Shown here: positions 16,663-26,715 of the stretch, one piece after another
Numbering within the stretch: the stretch's first letter is position 1
Layout of the letters: each line of letters starts with the position of its first letter
Assembly (NCBI GenBank): GCA_965221635.1
Contig: OZ244902.1
Coordinates: 1,240,001-1,304,000, forward strand
From: JAAXHB01 sp965221635
GTDB lineage: Bacteria; Actinomycetota; Acidimicrobiia; Acidimicrobiales; Aldehydirespiratoraceae
Length of the DNA stretch: 64,000 nt
Direction: 5' to 3'
Program-made: the position numbers and the translations under genes
The notes under the pieces: generated by a model
The model's database searches: none
The model's input: the letters and a program-made list of their open reading frames with translations, nothing else
What the model was told of the DNA's origin: nothing

Positions 16663-17364
16663 TCAGCCGGCAGCGGCGGGTTCTGCCGTCGCAGGGTCGT
16701 AAGGCACCTGACAGAACCCGTGATTGCAGTAGCCCGCAGGATTGCGGGCCAGGTACTGCTGGTGGTATTCCTCGGCGTAGTAGAACTCGGGCGCCTCACG
16801 AACCTCGGTGGTGATCGTGCCGAAACCGCCCTCTTGCAGGCTCATCTGATAACGGGCGACACTGTCAAGCGCGGCCTTCTGCTGAGCCTTCGTGTAGGTG
16901 TAGATACCACTGCGGTACTGGGTGCCCACGTCGTTGCCCTGACGCATGAACTGCGTGGGATCGTGCATCTCCCAAAACACCTTCAGCAACGCTTCGTACC
17001 CAACCTGGTCGGGGTGGTACACCACCAGCACCACCTCGTTGTGGCCGGTGAGCCCGCTGCACACCTCCTGGTAGGTGGGGTTGGGAGTGATCCCACCGGC
17101 GTAACCCACCGCTGTGGTGTACACACCGTCGATCTGCCAGAAGAACCGCTCGGCCCCCCAGAAGCACCCCATCCCGAACATCGCCCGTTCGTGCCCCTCG
17201 GGGAACGGCCCCACCAGCGGGGTGCCGAGCACCAAGTGACCGTAGGCCTGCACAGGCATCGACTCATCACGGCCCTCCAAAGCCTGGTGCGGCTCGGGGA
17301 GCTGCTGTTTGTTTAGCCGCCCGAAGCCGGCGGCGGTTAGGCGAGAACTGCGACGCAACACCAT
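16663..17364 (-). CDS. msrA: Peptide-methionine (S)-S-oxide reductase MsrA
   Basis: Reduces methionine-S-sulfoxide in oxidised proteins. The active site GMGCFWGAERFFW holds the nucleophilic Cys, followed by GVYTTAVGYAGG, YQEVCSGLTGHNE, DPTQFMRQGNDVGTQYRS and the C-terminal YCNHGFC, which supplies resolving cysteines. The protein is 233 residues with a roughly 60-residue N-terminal extension, as in several bacterial MsrA. ATG 17364 is supported by TAGGGT 6 nt upstream. It is divergent from the D-aminoacylase-like gene. Confidence 0.93.
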   Translation of the reverse strand: MVLRRSSRLTAAGFGRLNKQQLPEPHQALEGRDESMPVQAYGHLVLGTPLVGPFPEGHERAMFGMGCFWGAERFFWQIDGVYTTAVGYAGGITPNPTYQEVCSGLTGHNEVVLVVYHPDQVGYEALLKVFWEMHDPTQFMRQGNDVGTQYRSGIYTYTKAQQKAALDSVARYQMSLQEGGFGTITTEVREAPEFYYAEEYHQQYLARNPAGYCNHGFCQVPYDPATAEPAAAG

Positions 17365-17376
17365 TGGCGAACCCTA
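17362..17376 (-). promoter_or_regulatory. leaderless -10 element of msrA
   Basis: TAGGGT on the minus strand (17376-17371), 6 nt, then ATG 17364. Confidence 0.6.
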
Positions 17377-17453
17377 ACGCAGCCCACCACACCCGAAGTC
17401 CGAAACCAGCACCCCGCACCACCCACACGAAACCCGAGCCCACAACGCAGGGT

Positions 17454-17468
17454 TACCCTGCGCCCATG
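17454..17468 (+). promoter_or_regulatory. leaderless -10 element of the aminoacylase-like gene
   Basis: TACCCT (17454-17459), 6 nt, then ATG 17466. Confidence 0.6.
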
Positions 17469-19214
17469 CTTGACGTTCTCATCAAGGGTGGCCTGCTGGT
17501 GGACGGCACAGGCGAGCCGGGCCGGGTGGCCGACGTGGCCATTTCGGGTGATCGCATAGCCGCAATCGGCACACCGGCGGAGCCCACCATCAACGAACCG
17601 GCCACCGAAGTGGTGAACGCCGAGGGATCGGTGGTCTGTCCCGGCTTCATCGACCCCCACACCCACTACGACGCCCAGATTTTCTGGGATCCACACGTCA
17701 CACCGTCCAACTTGTTCGGAATCACCAGCGTCGTGGGCGGCAACTGCGGGTTCACCCTGGCGCCGCTGTCGGGCCCCGAAGATGCCGAGTACCTCAAGAA
17801 GATGATGGTGAAGGTGGAAGGCATGGCCCTCGAATCCCTCGATGAGGGCGTGCCGTGGGACTGGGCCACCTTTGGTGACTATCTCCACGCCGTGGAGTCA
17901 CGGGGACTGGCCGTGAACGCCGGTTTCCTGGTGGGGCACTGCGCGCTGCGACGAGCCGTGATGGGCGCCGACGCAGTGGGCGGCGAAGCCGACGACGCCC
18001 AAATCGCCCGGATGCGGGCCCTGTTGAAGGAGTCCCTCGCCGCCGGGGGACTGGGCTTCTCCACGGGCCGCAGCTACACCCACAACGACTGGGACGGCCA
18101 ACCGGTTCCGAGCCGCTGGGCGTCGGTGAACGAAGTGCTCGAGTTGTGCCGTGAGACCGCCGCCCATGAGGGCACCACGCTGGAATGGGTGGCCGACGGG
18201 TGCATGAAGGGTTTCAGCGACGACGAAGTGGACTTGATGACCCAAATGTCGTTGGAGGGCGACCGTCCTCTGAACTGGAACGTGCTCACCATCGACTCGG
18301 CCCGCCCCGACGACTACCGCAACCAGATCACCGCATGCGAACGCGCCGCCGCGGCCGGCGCCAGTGTGGTGGCGCTCACCATGCCGGTGCTCGTGGGCAT
18401 GAACATGAGCCTGGGCAGCTTCTGCGCGCTGCACATGCTGCCCGGCTGGAGCGACACCTTCGGCCTGGCCGTGGCCGAGCGCATTCAGCGCCTGCGCGAC
18501 CCGGCCACGCTGATCAGCTTGGAGAATCAGGCCGCCAGCCCCGAAGCCGGGGTGTTCAGCCGTCTCACCGGATGGGCCGACTACCGCATCGGTGACACGT
18601 TCTCAGCAGCGAACGAGGGCCTCAAAGGCCGCCGTGTGGGTGACATCGCCCGCGAGCGCGGCGAGCGGGACTTTTTCTGCCTGGTGGACATCTGCATCAA
18701 CGACGACCTGCGCACCGTGCTGTGGCCTGCCCCCACCGACGACGACCCCGAAAGCTGGCGCCTGCGCTCCGAGGCGTGGCGCCACCCGCAGGTGATGATC
18801 GGCGGCAGCGACGCAGGCGCCCACCTCGATCGCATGGCAGGCGCCTCCTACCCGGCCGCCTGGATCGACGACTGCCTGAGAGGCCGTCGTCTCACAACCA
18901 TGGAAAATGCCATCTGGCACCTCACGGAGCGTCCGGCCCGCCTGTTCGGCCTGCGCGACAGGGGCCGCCTGGCGCCAGGCCTGTACGCCGACATTGTGAT
19001 GTTCGATCCCGACCGCATCGGCGCCGGTGAGCCCCAACTTGTGGCCGACCTGCCCGGCGCCGGGAAGAGACTGTGGTGCGAGGCCACCGGAGTGCAACGG
19101 GTGCTGGTGAACGGCGTCACCACCATGATCGACGCGCAACCCACCGAGACGATGCCCGGCGTGGTGCTGCGCTCGGGCCGTCACACCTACACGGTTCCAG
19201 CGGGCACGCTCTAA
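17466..19214 (+). CDS. N-acyl-D-amino-acid deacylase family amidohydrolase
   Basis: Metal-dependent amidohydrolase resembling D-aminoacylases, which remove acyl groups from N-acyl-D-amino acids. It starts MLDVLIKGGLLVDGTG, has the metal motif CPGFIDPHTHYDAQ (HxH plus YDAQ, about residues 60-73), GGNCGFTLAPL, GGLGFSTGRSYTHN, and the late Asp motif IGGSDAGAHLDRM, then LTERPARLFGLRDRGRLAPGLYADIVMFD. Length 582 residues, longer than classical D-aminoacylase (about 480-500), as in many actinobacterial members. ATG 17466 has TACCCT 6 nt upstream. The acetyl-CoA synthetase gene follows after 52 bp, with only a ribosome site, so the two are probably co-transcribed. Confidence 0.82.
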   Translation: MLDVLIKGGLLVDGTGEPGRVADVAISGDRIAAIGTPAEPTINEPATEVVNAEGSVVCPGFIDPHTHYDAQIFWDPHVTPSNLFGITSVVGGNCGFTLAPLSGPEDAEYLKKMMVKVEGMALESLDEGVPWDWATFGDYLHAVESRGLAVNAGFLVGHCALRRAVMGADAVGGEADDAQIARMRALLKESLAAGGLGFSTGRSYTHNDWDGQPVPSRWASVNEVLELCRETAAHEGTTLEWVADGCMKGFSDDEVDLMTQMSLEGDRPLNWNVLTIDSARPDDYRNQITACERAAAAGASVVALTMPVLVGMNMSLGSFCALHMLPGWSDTFGLAVAERIQRLRDPATLISLENQAASPEAGVFSRLTGWADYRIGDTFSAANEGLKGRRVGDIARERGERDFFCLVDICINDDLRTVLWPAPTDDDPESWRLRSEAWRHPQVMIGGSDAGAHLDRMAGASYPAAWIDDCLRGRRLTTMENAIWHLTERPARLFGLRDRGRLAPGLYADIVMFDPDRIGAGEPQLVADLPGAGKRLWCEATGVQRVLVNGVTTMIDAQPTETMPGVVLRSGRHTYTVPAGTL

Positions 19215-19266
19215 CCCCGGCAACCCGGCTGCCACCAGAGACGTTCACCAAGCGGGAGGACTAGCA

Positions 19267-21258
<1,992 letters not shown>

Positions 21259-21387
21259 CACTCACCCGAGCAACCAAGGGGTACGCGTGACCGCTGTCGG
21301 ATTCGCCTCGCTCGGCCACGTCGGCGCTCGCGCTCAACGAGGCTTGCCGTGATCAGCAGGCGTCTTTGTGGTTGGAGCGTGTGACAG

Positions 21388-21921
21388 TTGTCCGCTGCTG
21401 CCTGGACCGAGCCGCGGAACTGGTTTCGCGCCGAGGGTGCGCAGCCGGGCCCTGACGGGCGTTCGGCGGTGATTTTCGACCTGGACGGGGTGATCTCCAA
21501 CGCCTGGCATCGGCAGACCTACCTGCGCCGCCCGCGCCAGGATTGGTACGGGTTCTTCATGGCGGCAAAGGACGACCCGCCCATCGCGGCCGGGCTGGGC
21601 CTGGTGAAGTCCGTGGCCGCTCGGGGAGAGCACCACGTGGTGATCTGCACCGCCCGTCCCCATTACGTGGCGGACATCACCCGGCAGTGGCTCACGTCCC
21701 ACGGCGTGTACCCGGATCTTCTGATCATCCGGCCTCGCAGGGATCGCCGATCCTCCGCCGACTTCAAACGTCACGAAGTGGGTCGGATGCGTGAGGCCGG
21801 TTACGAGCCGGTGCTCGCCATCGACGACGACGAGCTCATCATCGCCATGTATCAGTCAGAAGGCATCTTCGCCCTGTACCACCACTCCGGCTACTACGAG
21901 CGCCCGAAGTCCAACAGTTAG
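21388..21921 (+). CDS. HAD-superfamily phosphatase, PNKP-phosphatase-like
   Basis: Small HAD hydrolase of 177 residues. Motif I is VIFDLDGVISNAWHRQTYL, with nucleophile Asp and acid Asp two residues later; motif II is VICTARP; motif III and IV appear as KRHEVGRM and AIDDDELIIAMY. The cap-less layout resembles the phosphatase part of polynucleotide kinase-phosphatases and related nucleotidases. TTG 21388 is the only start after an in-frame stop at 21382, with GGAG a few bases upstream. The substrate is unknown. Confidence 0.72.
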   Translation: MSAAAWTEPRNWFRAEGAQPGPDGRSAVIFDLDGVISNAWHRQTYLRRPRQDWYGFFMAAKDDPPIAAGLGLVKSVAARGEHHVVICTARPHYVADITRQWLTSHGVYPDLLIIRPRRDRRSSADFKRHEVGRMREAGYEPVLAIDDDELIIAMYQSEGIFALYHHSGYYERPKSNS

Positions 21922-21948
21922 CTCGTCCGCCCCGTCCCCGGCTGCCCT

Positions 21949-22074
21949 GTCACCGGCGCTCACAGGGTCACCGGGGTTCACAGGGTTCGCGGCGGACAGA
22001 GGGTTCCCGGCGTTCACAGGCTCACTGGCGCCAACAGGGTCACCGGCGAACGCCGCGTCACCCCCCGCAGTGCG
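21949..22074. repeat. Degenerate 18-bp tandem repeat
   Basis: Six to seven head-to-tail 18-bp units with consensus close to GTCACCGGCGTTCACAGG; units begin at 21949, 21967, 21985, 22003, 22021, 22039 and, decayed, 22057. It fills the gap between the convergent HAD and DUF3467 genes. There are no spacers, so it is not CRISPR. Confidence 0.8.
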
Positions 22075-22077
22075 CAG

Positions 22078-22383
22078 CTAGTCGGAGTCGCCGCTCTCCA
22101 ACGAGCCCAGGTCGGTGGGCACGGTTCTGGCAGCGAACTTGGCCATGTTTTCGTTGAGCGCTCGGGTCAGCTGCTCCACGAACTGGGGTGACATGTTCAC
22201 ACGCTGCACCACCACGCCGCTCTTGGGACGGTTCCCGTCGAAGTCGAGGCGGATCAGGTCGAGGGTGAACTCGTAGGGCGAGTGCTTCACAACTGCGAAG
22301 TTGGCCCACACACCGGCTTCCAACTCCGGGGGCACCCGAATCGGAGGCGGCTTGCTCTTGGATGCCGGCTTGTCCTTGTCCAT
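22078..22383 (-). CDS. DUF3467-family protein
   Basis: 101-residue soluble protein of the DUF3467 family. After a Lys/Pro-rich start it reads GVWANFAVVKHSPYEFTLDLIRLDF, then VVVQRVNMSPQFVEQLTRALNENM, the two conserved blocks of the family. DUF3467 proteins are small, widespread and uncharacterised. ATG 22383 follows TAGTGT by 7 nt (leaderless). It is divergent from htpX; three perfect 15-bp repeats lie between them. Confidence 0.8.
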   Translation of the reverse strand: MDKDKPASKSKPPPIRVPPELEAGVWANFAVVKHSPYEFTLDLIRLDFDGNRPKSGVVVQRVNMSPQFVEQLTRALNENMAKFAARTVPTDLGSLESGDSD

Positions 22384-22396
22384 GGAAATCACACTA
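22381..22396 (-). promoter_or_regulatory. leaderless -10 element of the DUF3467 gene
   Basis: TAGTGT on the minus strand (22396-22391), 7 nt, then ATG 22383. Confidence 0.6.
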
Positions 22397-22407
22397 CAAC
22401 CGGCCTG

Positions 22408-22452
22408 CCACACTGGGCCCGCCACACTGGGCCCGCCACACTGGGCCCGCCA
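22408..22452. repeat. Three perfect 15-bp direct repeats
   Basis: CCACACTGGGCCCGC occurs three times without gaps (22408, 22423, 22438), each holding the palindrome GGGCCC. It lies in the divergent region between the DUF3467 gene and htpX, 12 bp upstream of the DUF3467 -10 element, and could bind a regulator. Confidence 0.85.
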
Positions 22453-22591
22453 CTTCAGTCGGCGACGAGGGCCTACGGGTTGGGGGCAATTCGGCCGTAC
22501 CATCTTTGCGGAGGCGCCGACCGCGGGCCCCGCCCCTAGGCGCCACACCGAGAACCCCAACCCGGCAACCAGTTGCACCAAGGAGGCAAAC

Positions 22592-23446
22592 ATGGTCAAC
22601 ACAGCCAAGACGTTCGTTCTGCTCGCAATGCTCGGCGGGCTGTGCGTGGTGGTGGGAGGCGCAGTTGCCGGCCCGGTGGGTCTCGTGCTCGGTCTGCTGC
22701 TGGGATTGGTGCTCGTCGGGAGTTCGTACTGGTTCAGCGACAAGCTGGCCATCAGCTCGGCTCGGGCCAAGGAGGTCACCGCCGCCGAGATGCCCGAGTA
22801 TCACCGGATCATGGTTGACCTCACCCAGAGGGCCGACATGCCCATGCCCAAGCTGTACGTGTCGCCCAACCCGCAACCCAACGCCTTCGCCACCGGACGC
22901 AACCCCGCCAACGCCGCGGTGTGCATCACCGTAGGGCTCACCCAGGCAATGGGATGGGAAGAGGTGAGGGGAGTGCTGGCCCACGAGCTTGCCCACATTC
23001 GCAACCGTGACGTGCTGATCTGCTCGGTGGCGGCGTCGATCGGCATGGCGATCACCTTCATCGCCAACATTGTGATGTTCGCGGCGATCTTCTCGGGCGG
23101 CAACGACCGCCGCGGCGGTAACCCTCTCGGCGCTCTGGTGTTCGCCTTGCTGGCGCCCATAGCAGCCACGCTGATCCAAGCCGCGGTCAGCCGAAGCCGA
23201 GAGTTCCAGGCCGATGCCTCAGCCGCTGCGTTGATAGGCGACGGTCGCCCCCTCGCCGACGCGTTGCGAAGCCTGGAGGCGTACTCCCAGCGGATCCCGT
23301 CGGGGGTGAACCCCAGCCAGGCGTCGTCCTACATCATCAACCCGCTCAAGGCCCAAGCCCGTGGCGGCGGAGGCTCGGCGCGCCTGTTCAGCACCCATCC
23401 CCCCACCGAGGAGCGAATCCGCCGCCTCGAGTCCGGCAACTGGTAA
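22592..23446 (+). CDS. htpX: Membrane metalloprotease HtpX
   Basis: Zinc endopeptidase of family M48B that clears damaged membrane proteins. Two N-terminal transmembrane helices (about residues 7-50), then MPEYHRIMVDLTQRADMPMP, PNAFATGRNP, the catalytic LAHELAHIRNRD (HExxH), two further helices (about 150-205), and the third zinc ligand in SREFQADASAAALIGDG. The C-terminal FSTHPPTEERIRRL is typical. Length 284, normal. ATG 22592 is preceded by AGGAGG at 6 nt. Stress-linked regulation is known for the family; the 15-bp repeats upstream are a candidate control site. Confidence 0.94.
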   Translation: MVNTAKTFVLLAMLGGLCVVVGGAVAGPVGLVLGLLLGLVLVGSSYWFSDKLAISSARAKEVTAAEMPEYHRIMVDLTQRADMPMPKLYVSPNPQPNAFATGRNPANAAVCITVGLTQAMGWEEVRGVLAHELAHIRNRDVLICSVAASIGMAITFIANIVMFAAIFSGGNDRRGGNPLGALVFALLAPIAATLIQAAVSRSREFQADASAAALIGDGRPLADALRSLEAYSQRIPSGVNPSQASSYIINPLKAQARGGGGSARLFSTHPPTEERIRRLESGNW

Positions 23447-23457
23447 ACCCGCCACCC

Positions 23458-23473
23458 GGCACCCTCGGGTGCC
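23458..23473. terminator. Hairpin between convergent htpX and yajQ
   Basis: GGCACCCTCGGGTGCC is a perfect inverted repeat just after htpX. There is no T-tract, so termination efficiency is uncertain. Confidence 0.4.
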
Positions 23474-23512
23474 AATCGCGGACTCCAAGCAGGGCCCAAG
23501 CCCGCGGCGGCG

Positions 23513-24001
23513 TCAGTCTCTGAAGTTCACGTACTGAAGGGGCAGATCGAAGTCCAGTTCCTTCAGCGACGCGATCACCTCCTGAAGGTGGTCGCGCTTC
23601 TTGGACTGCACCCGCAGCTGGTCTCCCTGGGTGGACGACTGCACCCCCTTGATCCCCATGCCCTTGATGTGCTTGTGCAACGCGCGGGCGTTGTCGGTGC
23701 TGATCCCCGCGCGCAGGGCCGCGGTTTGGCGCACGGTGCCGCCCGACGCAGCCACCACAGTGCCGTAGTCGAGCACTTTCAGTGACACCTTGCGGCGCAC
23801 GAGCTTCTCCTCCAGCACCTGGCGCAGCGCGGCGAGGCGGTCTTCGGACACCGAGGCGAGGTTGATCGTGGCGTCACCAAGCTCCACCGAGGAGTTGGTG
23901 CCTCTGAAGTCGAATCTGGTGGCCACTTCGCGGGCCGCCTGATCCACGGCGTTGCGCACTTCCTGTGTGTCGATCCGGCTTACCACGTCGAAACTGGGCA
24001 T
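23513..24001 (-). CDS. yajQ: YajQ-family nucleotide-binding protein
   Basis: Homologue of YajQ/UPF0234, shown in some bacteria to bind cyclic di-GMP or nucleotides. The 162-residue protein has the full pattern: MPSFDVVSRIDTQEVRNAVD, TRFDFRGTNSS, KVLDYGTVVAASGGTVRQ, ISTDNARALHKHIKGMGIKGV, and the C-terminus DFDLPLQYVNFRD. The ATG at 24001 gives the family start and lies 8 nt after TAGCCT. It converges on htpX. Confidence 0.93.
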   Translation of the reverse strand: MPSFDVVSRIDTQEVRNAVDQAAREVATRFDFRGTNSSVELGDATINLASVSEDRLAALRQVLEEKLVRRKVSLKVLDYGTVVAASGGTVRQTAALRAGISTDNARALHKHIKGMGIKGVQSSTQGDQLRVQSKKRDHLQEVIASLKELDFDLPLQYVNFRD

Positions 24002-24015
24002 GGCAGGTGAGGCTA
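23999..24015 (-). promoter_or_regulatory. leaderless -10 element of yajQ
   Basis: TAGCCT on the minus strand (24015-24010), 8 nt, then ATG 24001. Confidence 0.55.
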
Positions 24016-24069
24016 GACGCCACCGGTCGGAACCCGGCGTAGCACCGGTACCCTGCCAACTTCGATCCA

Positions 24070-24151
24070 GGGTCGGTGCCCGAGCGGCCAAAGGGAACGG
24101 GCTGTAAACCCGTCGGCTCAGCCTACGGAGGTTCGAATCCTCCCCGGCCCA
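24070..24151 (+). tRNA. tRNA-Tyr (anticodon GTA)
   Basis: Class II tRNA with a long variable arm. Acceptor GGGTCGG pairs with CCGGCCC, the anticodon arm ACGGG-CTGTAAA-CCCGT gives GTA, and the T arm is GGAGG-TTCGAAT-CCTCC. The discriminator is A24151 and CCA is not encoded, unlike the tRNA-Gly in this window. Confidence 0.95.
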
Positions 24152-24280
24152 CACGGATCGCCCTGTTGAGCGCCAGTCAGCAAGCGTCCCAACTGGCGAT
24201 CCACCCCTGCGCAGCGCGCCGCCACTGCCTCAGGAGGCTGCCGGTGTCAGGCGCCGGCCGGTGTCACGCCGAGGCCGGTG

Positions 24281-24811
24281 CTACTGCAGCATGCGCTGCA
24301 TCAACACCACGTCCAGCCAGTTGCCGAACTTGCGGCCCACCTCGCGTTCGGTGCCCACCACCTCGTACCCGGCCTTGGCGTGCAGGCGGATGGAAGCGTC
24401 GTGGCCTCCGGCGATGCGGGCCAGCATTGTGTGGAATCCCCGACGGGCCGCCAACTCCCCCAGAGCGCCCAAGAGCTGGTGGCCAACGCCTTGTTGACGA
24501 CAGTCTCGGTGTACGTACACGCTCGATTCCACAGACGTGCGATAAGCGGGCCGGGCCCGGTATTCCGACAGCGACGCGAACCCCACCACCTTGCCGTCGA
24601 GTTCCGCCACAAGCACCCCCAGGGCGCCTTCACGGCTGCGCAGCCACATCCGCTGCTGCTTGAGCGTGCGCGGCACCAGGTCGAAGGTGTGGGTGGTGTG
24701 CTCCACCTCGTAGTTGTAGATCCGCCGGATCTCCTGGGCGTCCGCCATGCGCGCAGCACGAATCAAACACCGATCCCCCGAGTGTGGCAACTGGTCAGCC
24801 GAAGCGTTCAC
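24281..24811 (-). CDS. GNAT acetyltransferase, phosphinothricin-acetyltransferase-like
   Basis: Acetyl-CoA-dependent N-acetyltransferase resembling the Pat/Bar/YncA group. Landmarks: LIRAARMADAQEIRRIYNYEVEHTTHTFD, VAELDGKVVGFASLSEYRARPAYRTSVESSVYVH, and the acetyl-CoA loop RQQGVGHQLLGAL followed by GGHDASIRLHAKAGYEVVG. GTG 24811 is preferred (TAGTCT 8 nt upstream); a TTG nearer the family N-terminus, with GGGGGA upstream, would give a shorter protein. Members act on phosphinothricin, methionine sulfone or other small amines; the substrate here is unknown. Confidence 0.82.
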   Translation of the reverse strand: MNASADQLPHSGDRCLIRAARMADAQEIRRIYNYEVEHTTHTFDLVPRTLKQQRMWLRSREGALGVLVAELDGKVVGFASLSEYRARPAYRTSVESSVYVHRDCRQQGVGHQLLGALGELAARRGFHTMLARIAGGHDASIRLHAKAGYEVVGTEREVGRKFGNWLDVVLMQRMLQ

Positions 24812-24825
24812 CAGTGGTGAGACTA
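24809..24825 (-). promoter_or_regulatory. leaderless -10 element of the GNAT gene
   Basis: TAGTCT on the minus strand (24825-24820), 8 nt, then GTG 24811. Confidence 0.45.
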
Positions 24826-24925
24826 AGCCCAGCACGGGGCTGAGTTCGCAAGGGCTGCCCGGCTGGGGCAGAATCGACAGTTCAACGCCAACGGGCGCCG
24901 GTCTACCTCAGCAAGGAGCACAGCA

Positions 24926-26425
24926 ATGACAAGCCACCTCGACATCGTGTCGGTGTTTCGCCGCGCAGTGGAACGCCATCACGACCGCCCGTTCCTGATC
25001 GACGCCAACGGCGCGGTCACCTACGGCGAGGCTCACCGCAGAAGCTCCGCCGCCGCGGCGGCGCTGGTGTCGCAAGGCGTGGCCCCGGGCGACACGGTGG
25101 GATTTTGCGGCCCCGACGGGGCGGCGCTGTGGCTGGGAATCATCGGAGCTTGGAAGGCGGGTGCGCTGCCGGGCCTGATAGACGCGCAGCTCAGCACCGA
25201 TGCCATGCCGTACTTCGTTGGCGACGTGGACGCGCCCGTGGTGGCGTCGTCCCCCGAGCGCCGTGACGATCTTGTGAACGCCGGCGCCAGAGCGGTGATC
25301 GACCTCGACGGCTTGTCGCAGGCCCCGTCGGGCGGCTCGGCCGGCGCAGCCGACGAGGTTGAAGGTCACGGCCCGGATGCGCCGCTGTATCTCAGCTACA
25401 CCTCGGGCACCACCGGCGCGCCCAAGGGTGTGGTGCTGCGCTCGCTTGAGCCCACTCTGGCCACGTCGTGCATCGCCAACCGTCTGGGTTTGCACCGCAA
25501 CGATGTGCTGTTGGCCACCACGCCGATCCCAAGCAGCTTCCAGCTTGTGGCCGCGCTGATGCCTGCGATCCACACCGGCGCAGCGGTGGCGCTTGTGGCC
25601 GGCAGGCCGGTGTCGGAGATGTGGGAGATGGCCCGCAAGGTGAGTGCATCGGTGTTGGTGGCTTACCCGCTCACGCTGGCCGACATGGTGAACGCGCCGG
25701 GAGCGGGCACCGATTCGCCATTCCGCGTGGCGTTGTCGGGCGGGTCGCCTCTGGCGCCGCGAATCAAACGCGACTACCGAGACAAGCTCGGAGTGGCGCT
25801 GTTGGAGAGCTACGGCCAAAGCGAACTCGGCGGGTTCATGGCCATGGGCAGCCCCGACGACGGAGACCGCGCCCTCGAAGGCTTCGTGGGCCGCTCGCTG
25901 CCCGACCGCATGGCCTGGATAGGCAATTTCGGCGCTTCGGCGGGGCCCGACGGTTACACCGAGCTGCCCGCCGGTGAGGTGGGCGAAGTGCTGGTGGGTC
26001 ACGGCTACTTCGCCGAGTACCGCAACAAGCCTCACAAGTTCGCCGAGACAACAGCGGGTGGCGTGCTACACACAGGCGACCTGGCAATCAGCGACGCCGA
26101 CGGCTACCTGAAGGTGCTGGGCCGCACCTTGGAAGCCCCCAGCGCCAAAGCCAGAGGCGGCTTCCTGCGCGAGCTGGAGGACGCCCTCTACGACCACCCC
26201 GCGGTGCTGCACGCAGCCGTAGTGGATCCCGGCAACGGCAACCTCGCCTGCTTCTACGAAACCCAACAGAACATGGTCGTGTCCCCCCAAGAGCTAAAGG
26301 CCCACGCCGCCAAACAAGTTCCCGAGGCCCTCCTACCCGCATCGCTAACCCAACTGGAAGCCATGCCAAGAACCTTCAGCGGCAAAGCCGACCGCCTAGG
26401 CCTAACCCAAAAAGCCACCACCTGA
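24926..26425 (+). CDS. AMP-forming acyl-CoA ligase (class I adenylate-forming)
   Basis: Adenylates a carboxylic acid and transfers it to CoA. Motifs: YLSYTSGTTGAPKGVVL (P-loop, about residue 155), ESYGQSELGGFM, HTGDLAISDADGYLKVLGR, and the C-terminal MPRTFSGKADR with the catalytic lysine. Length 499 residues. The short chain-pocket region and EYRNKPHKFAETTAGG resemble crotonobetaine/carnitine- or medium-chain ligases more than long-chain enzymes, but the substrate is not certain. AAGGAG lies 7 nt before ATG 24926, so this is a leadered start. Confidence 0.85.
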   Translation: MTSHLDIVSVFRRAVERHHDRPFLIDANGAVTYGEAHRRSSAAAAALVSQGVAPGDTVGFCGPDGAALWLGIIGAWKAGALPGLIDAQLSTDAMPYFVGDVDAPVVASSPERRDDLVNAGARAVIDLDGLSQAPSGGSAGAADEVEGHGPDAPLYLSYTSGTTGAPKGVVLRSLEPTLATSCIANRLGLHRNDVLLATTPIPSSFQLVAALMPAIHTGAAVALVAGRPVSEMWEMARKVSASVLVAYPLTLADMVNAPGAGTDSPFRVALSGGSPLAPRIKRDYRDKLGVALLESYGQSELGGFMAMGSPDDGDRALEGFVGRSLPDRMAWIGNFGASAGPDGYTELPAGEVGEVLVGHGYFAEYRNKPHKFAETTAGGVLHTGDLAISDADGYLKVLGRTLEAPSAKARGGFLRELEDALYDHPAVLHAAVVDPGNGNLACFYETQQNMVVSPQELKAHAAKQVPEALLPASLTQLEAMPRTFSGKADRLGLTQKATT

Positions 26426-26698
26426 CCCCAAATGGCAATCCCCACGTCATCCAATCAAAGTGTTGAGACACCGTCACGGTTCTGGATGGATCATTGCTGG
26501 TGTTTGATGAGGATGCAATCTACGACTCGAAGTAGCAGACAAATTGACATTAGGCATAGCCCGGATGGGATAGATCCGGCAGATGCAGATGACACAATTC
26601 GCTTGGCTGGACACCCTGGTGCATCCTGCGCCGGGCACCTCGTAATTGGAACTCTGGATCCGATTGTTGAGGTTGGGCGAACCCACGCAGCAAGGTAG
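26426..26698. other. Lower-GC intergenic stretch, no gene recognised
   Basis: About 270 bp with visibly lower GC than the flanks. Short open frames on both strands encode nothing recognisable. A TTGACA hexamer is present at about 26544, but no -10 hexamer lies at 16-18 bp from it. Confidence 0.5.
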
Positions 26699-26715
26699 TA
26701 GCGTTCGTGGTGATG
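26699..26715 (+). promoter_or_regulatory. leaderless -10 element of the LLM oxidoreductase gene
   Basis: TAGCGT (26699-26704), 8 nt, then ATG 26713; GTG codons at 26707 and 26710 are less well spaced. Confidence 0.5.

Noticed and set aside
21949..22074. Small repeat protein encoded by the 18-bp array
   Set aside because: An open frame exists because the unit is a multiple of three, but it has no start signal and lies in a convergent gap.
26426..26698. Small genes in the lower-GC gap
   Set aside because: Short open frames on both strands have no recognisable content, ribosome site or codon bias.
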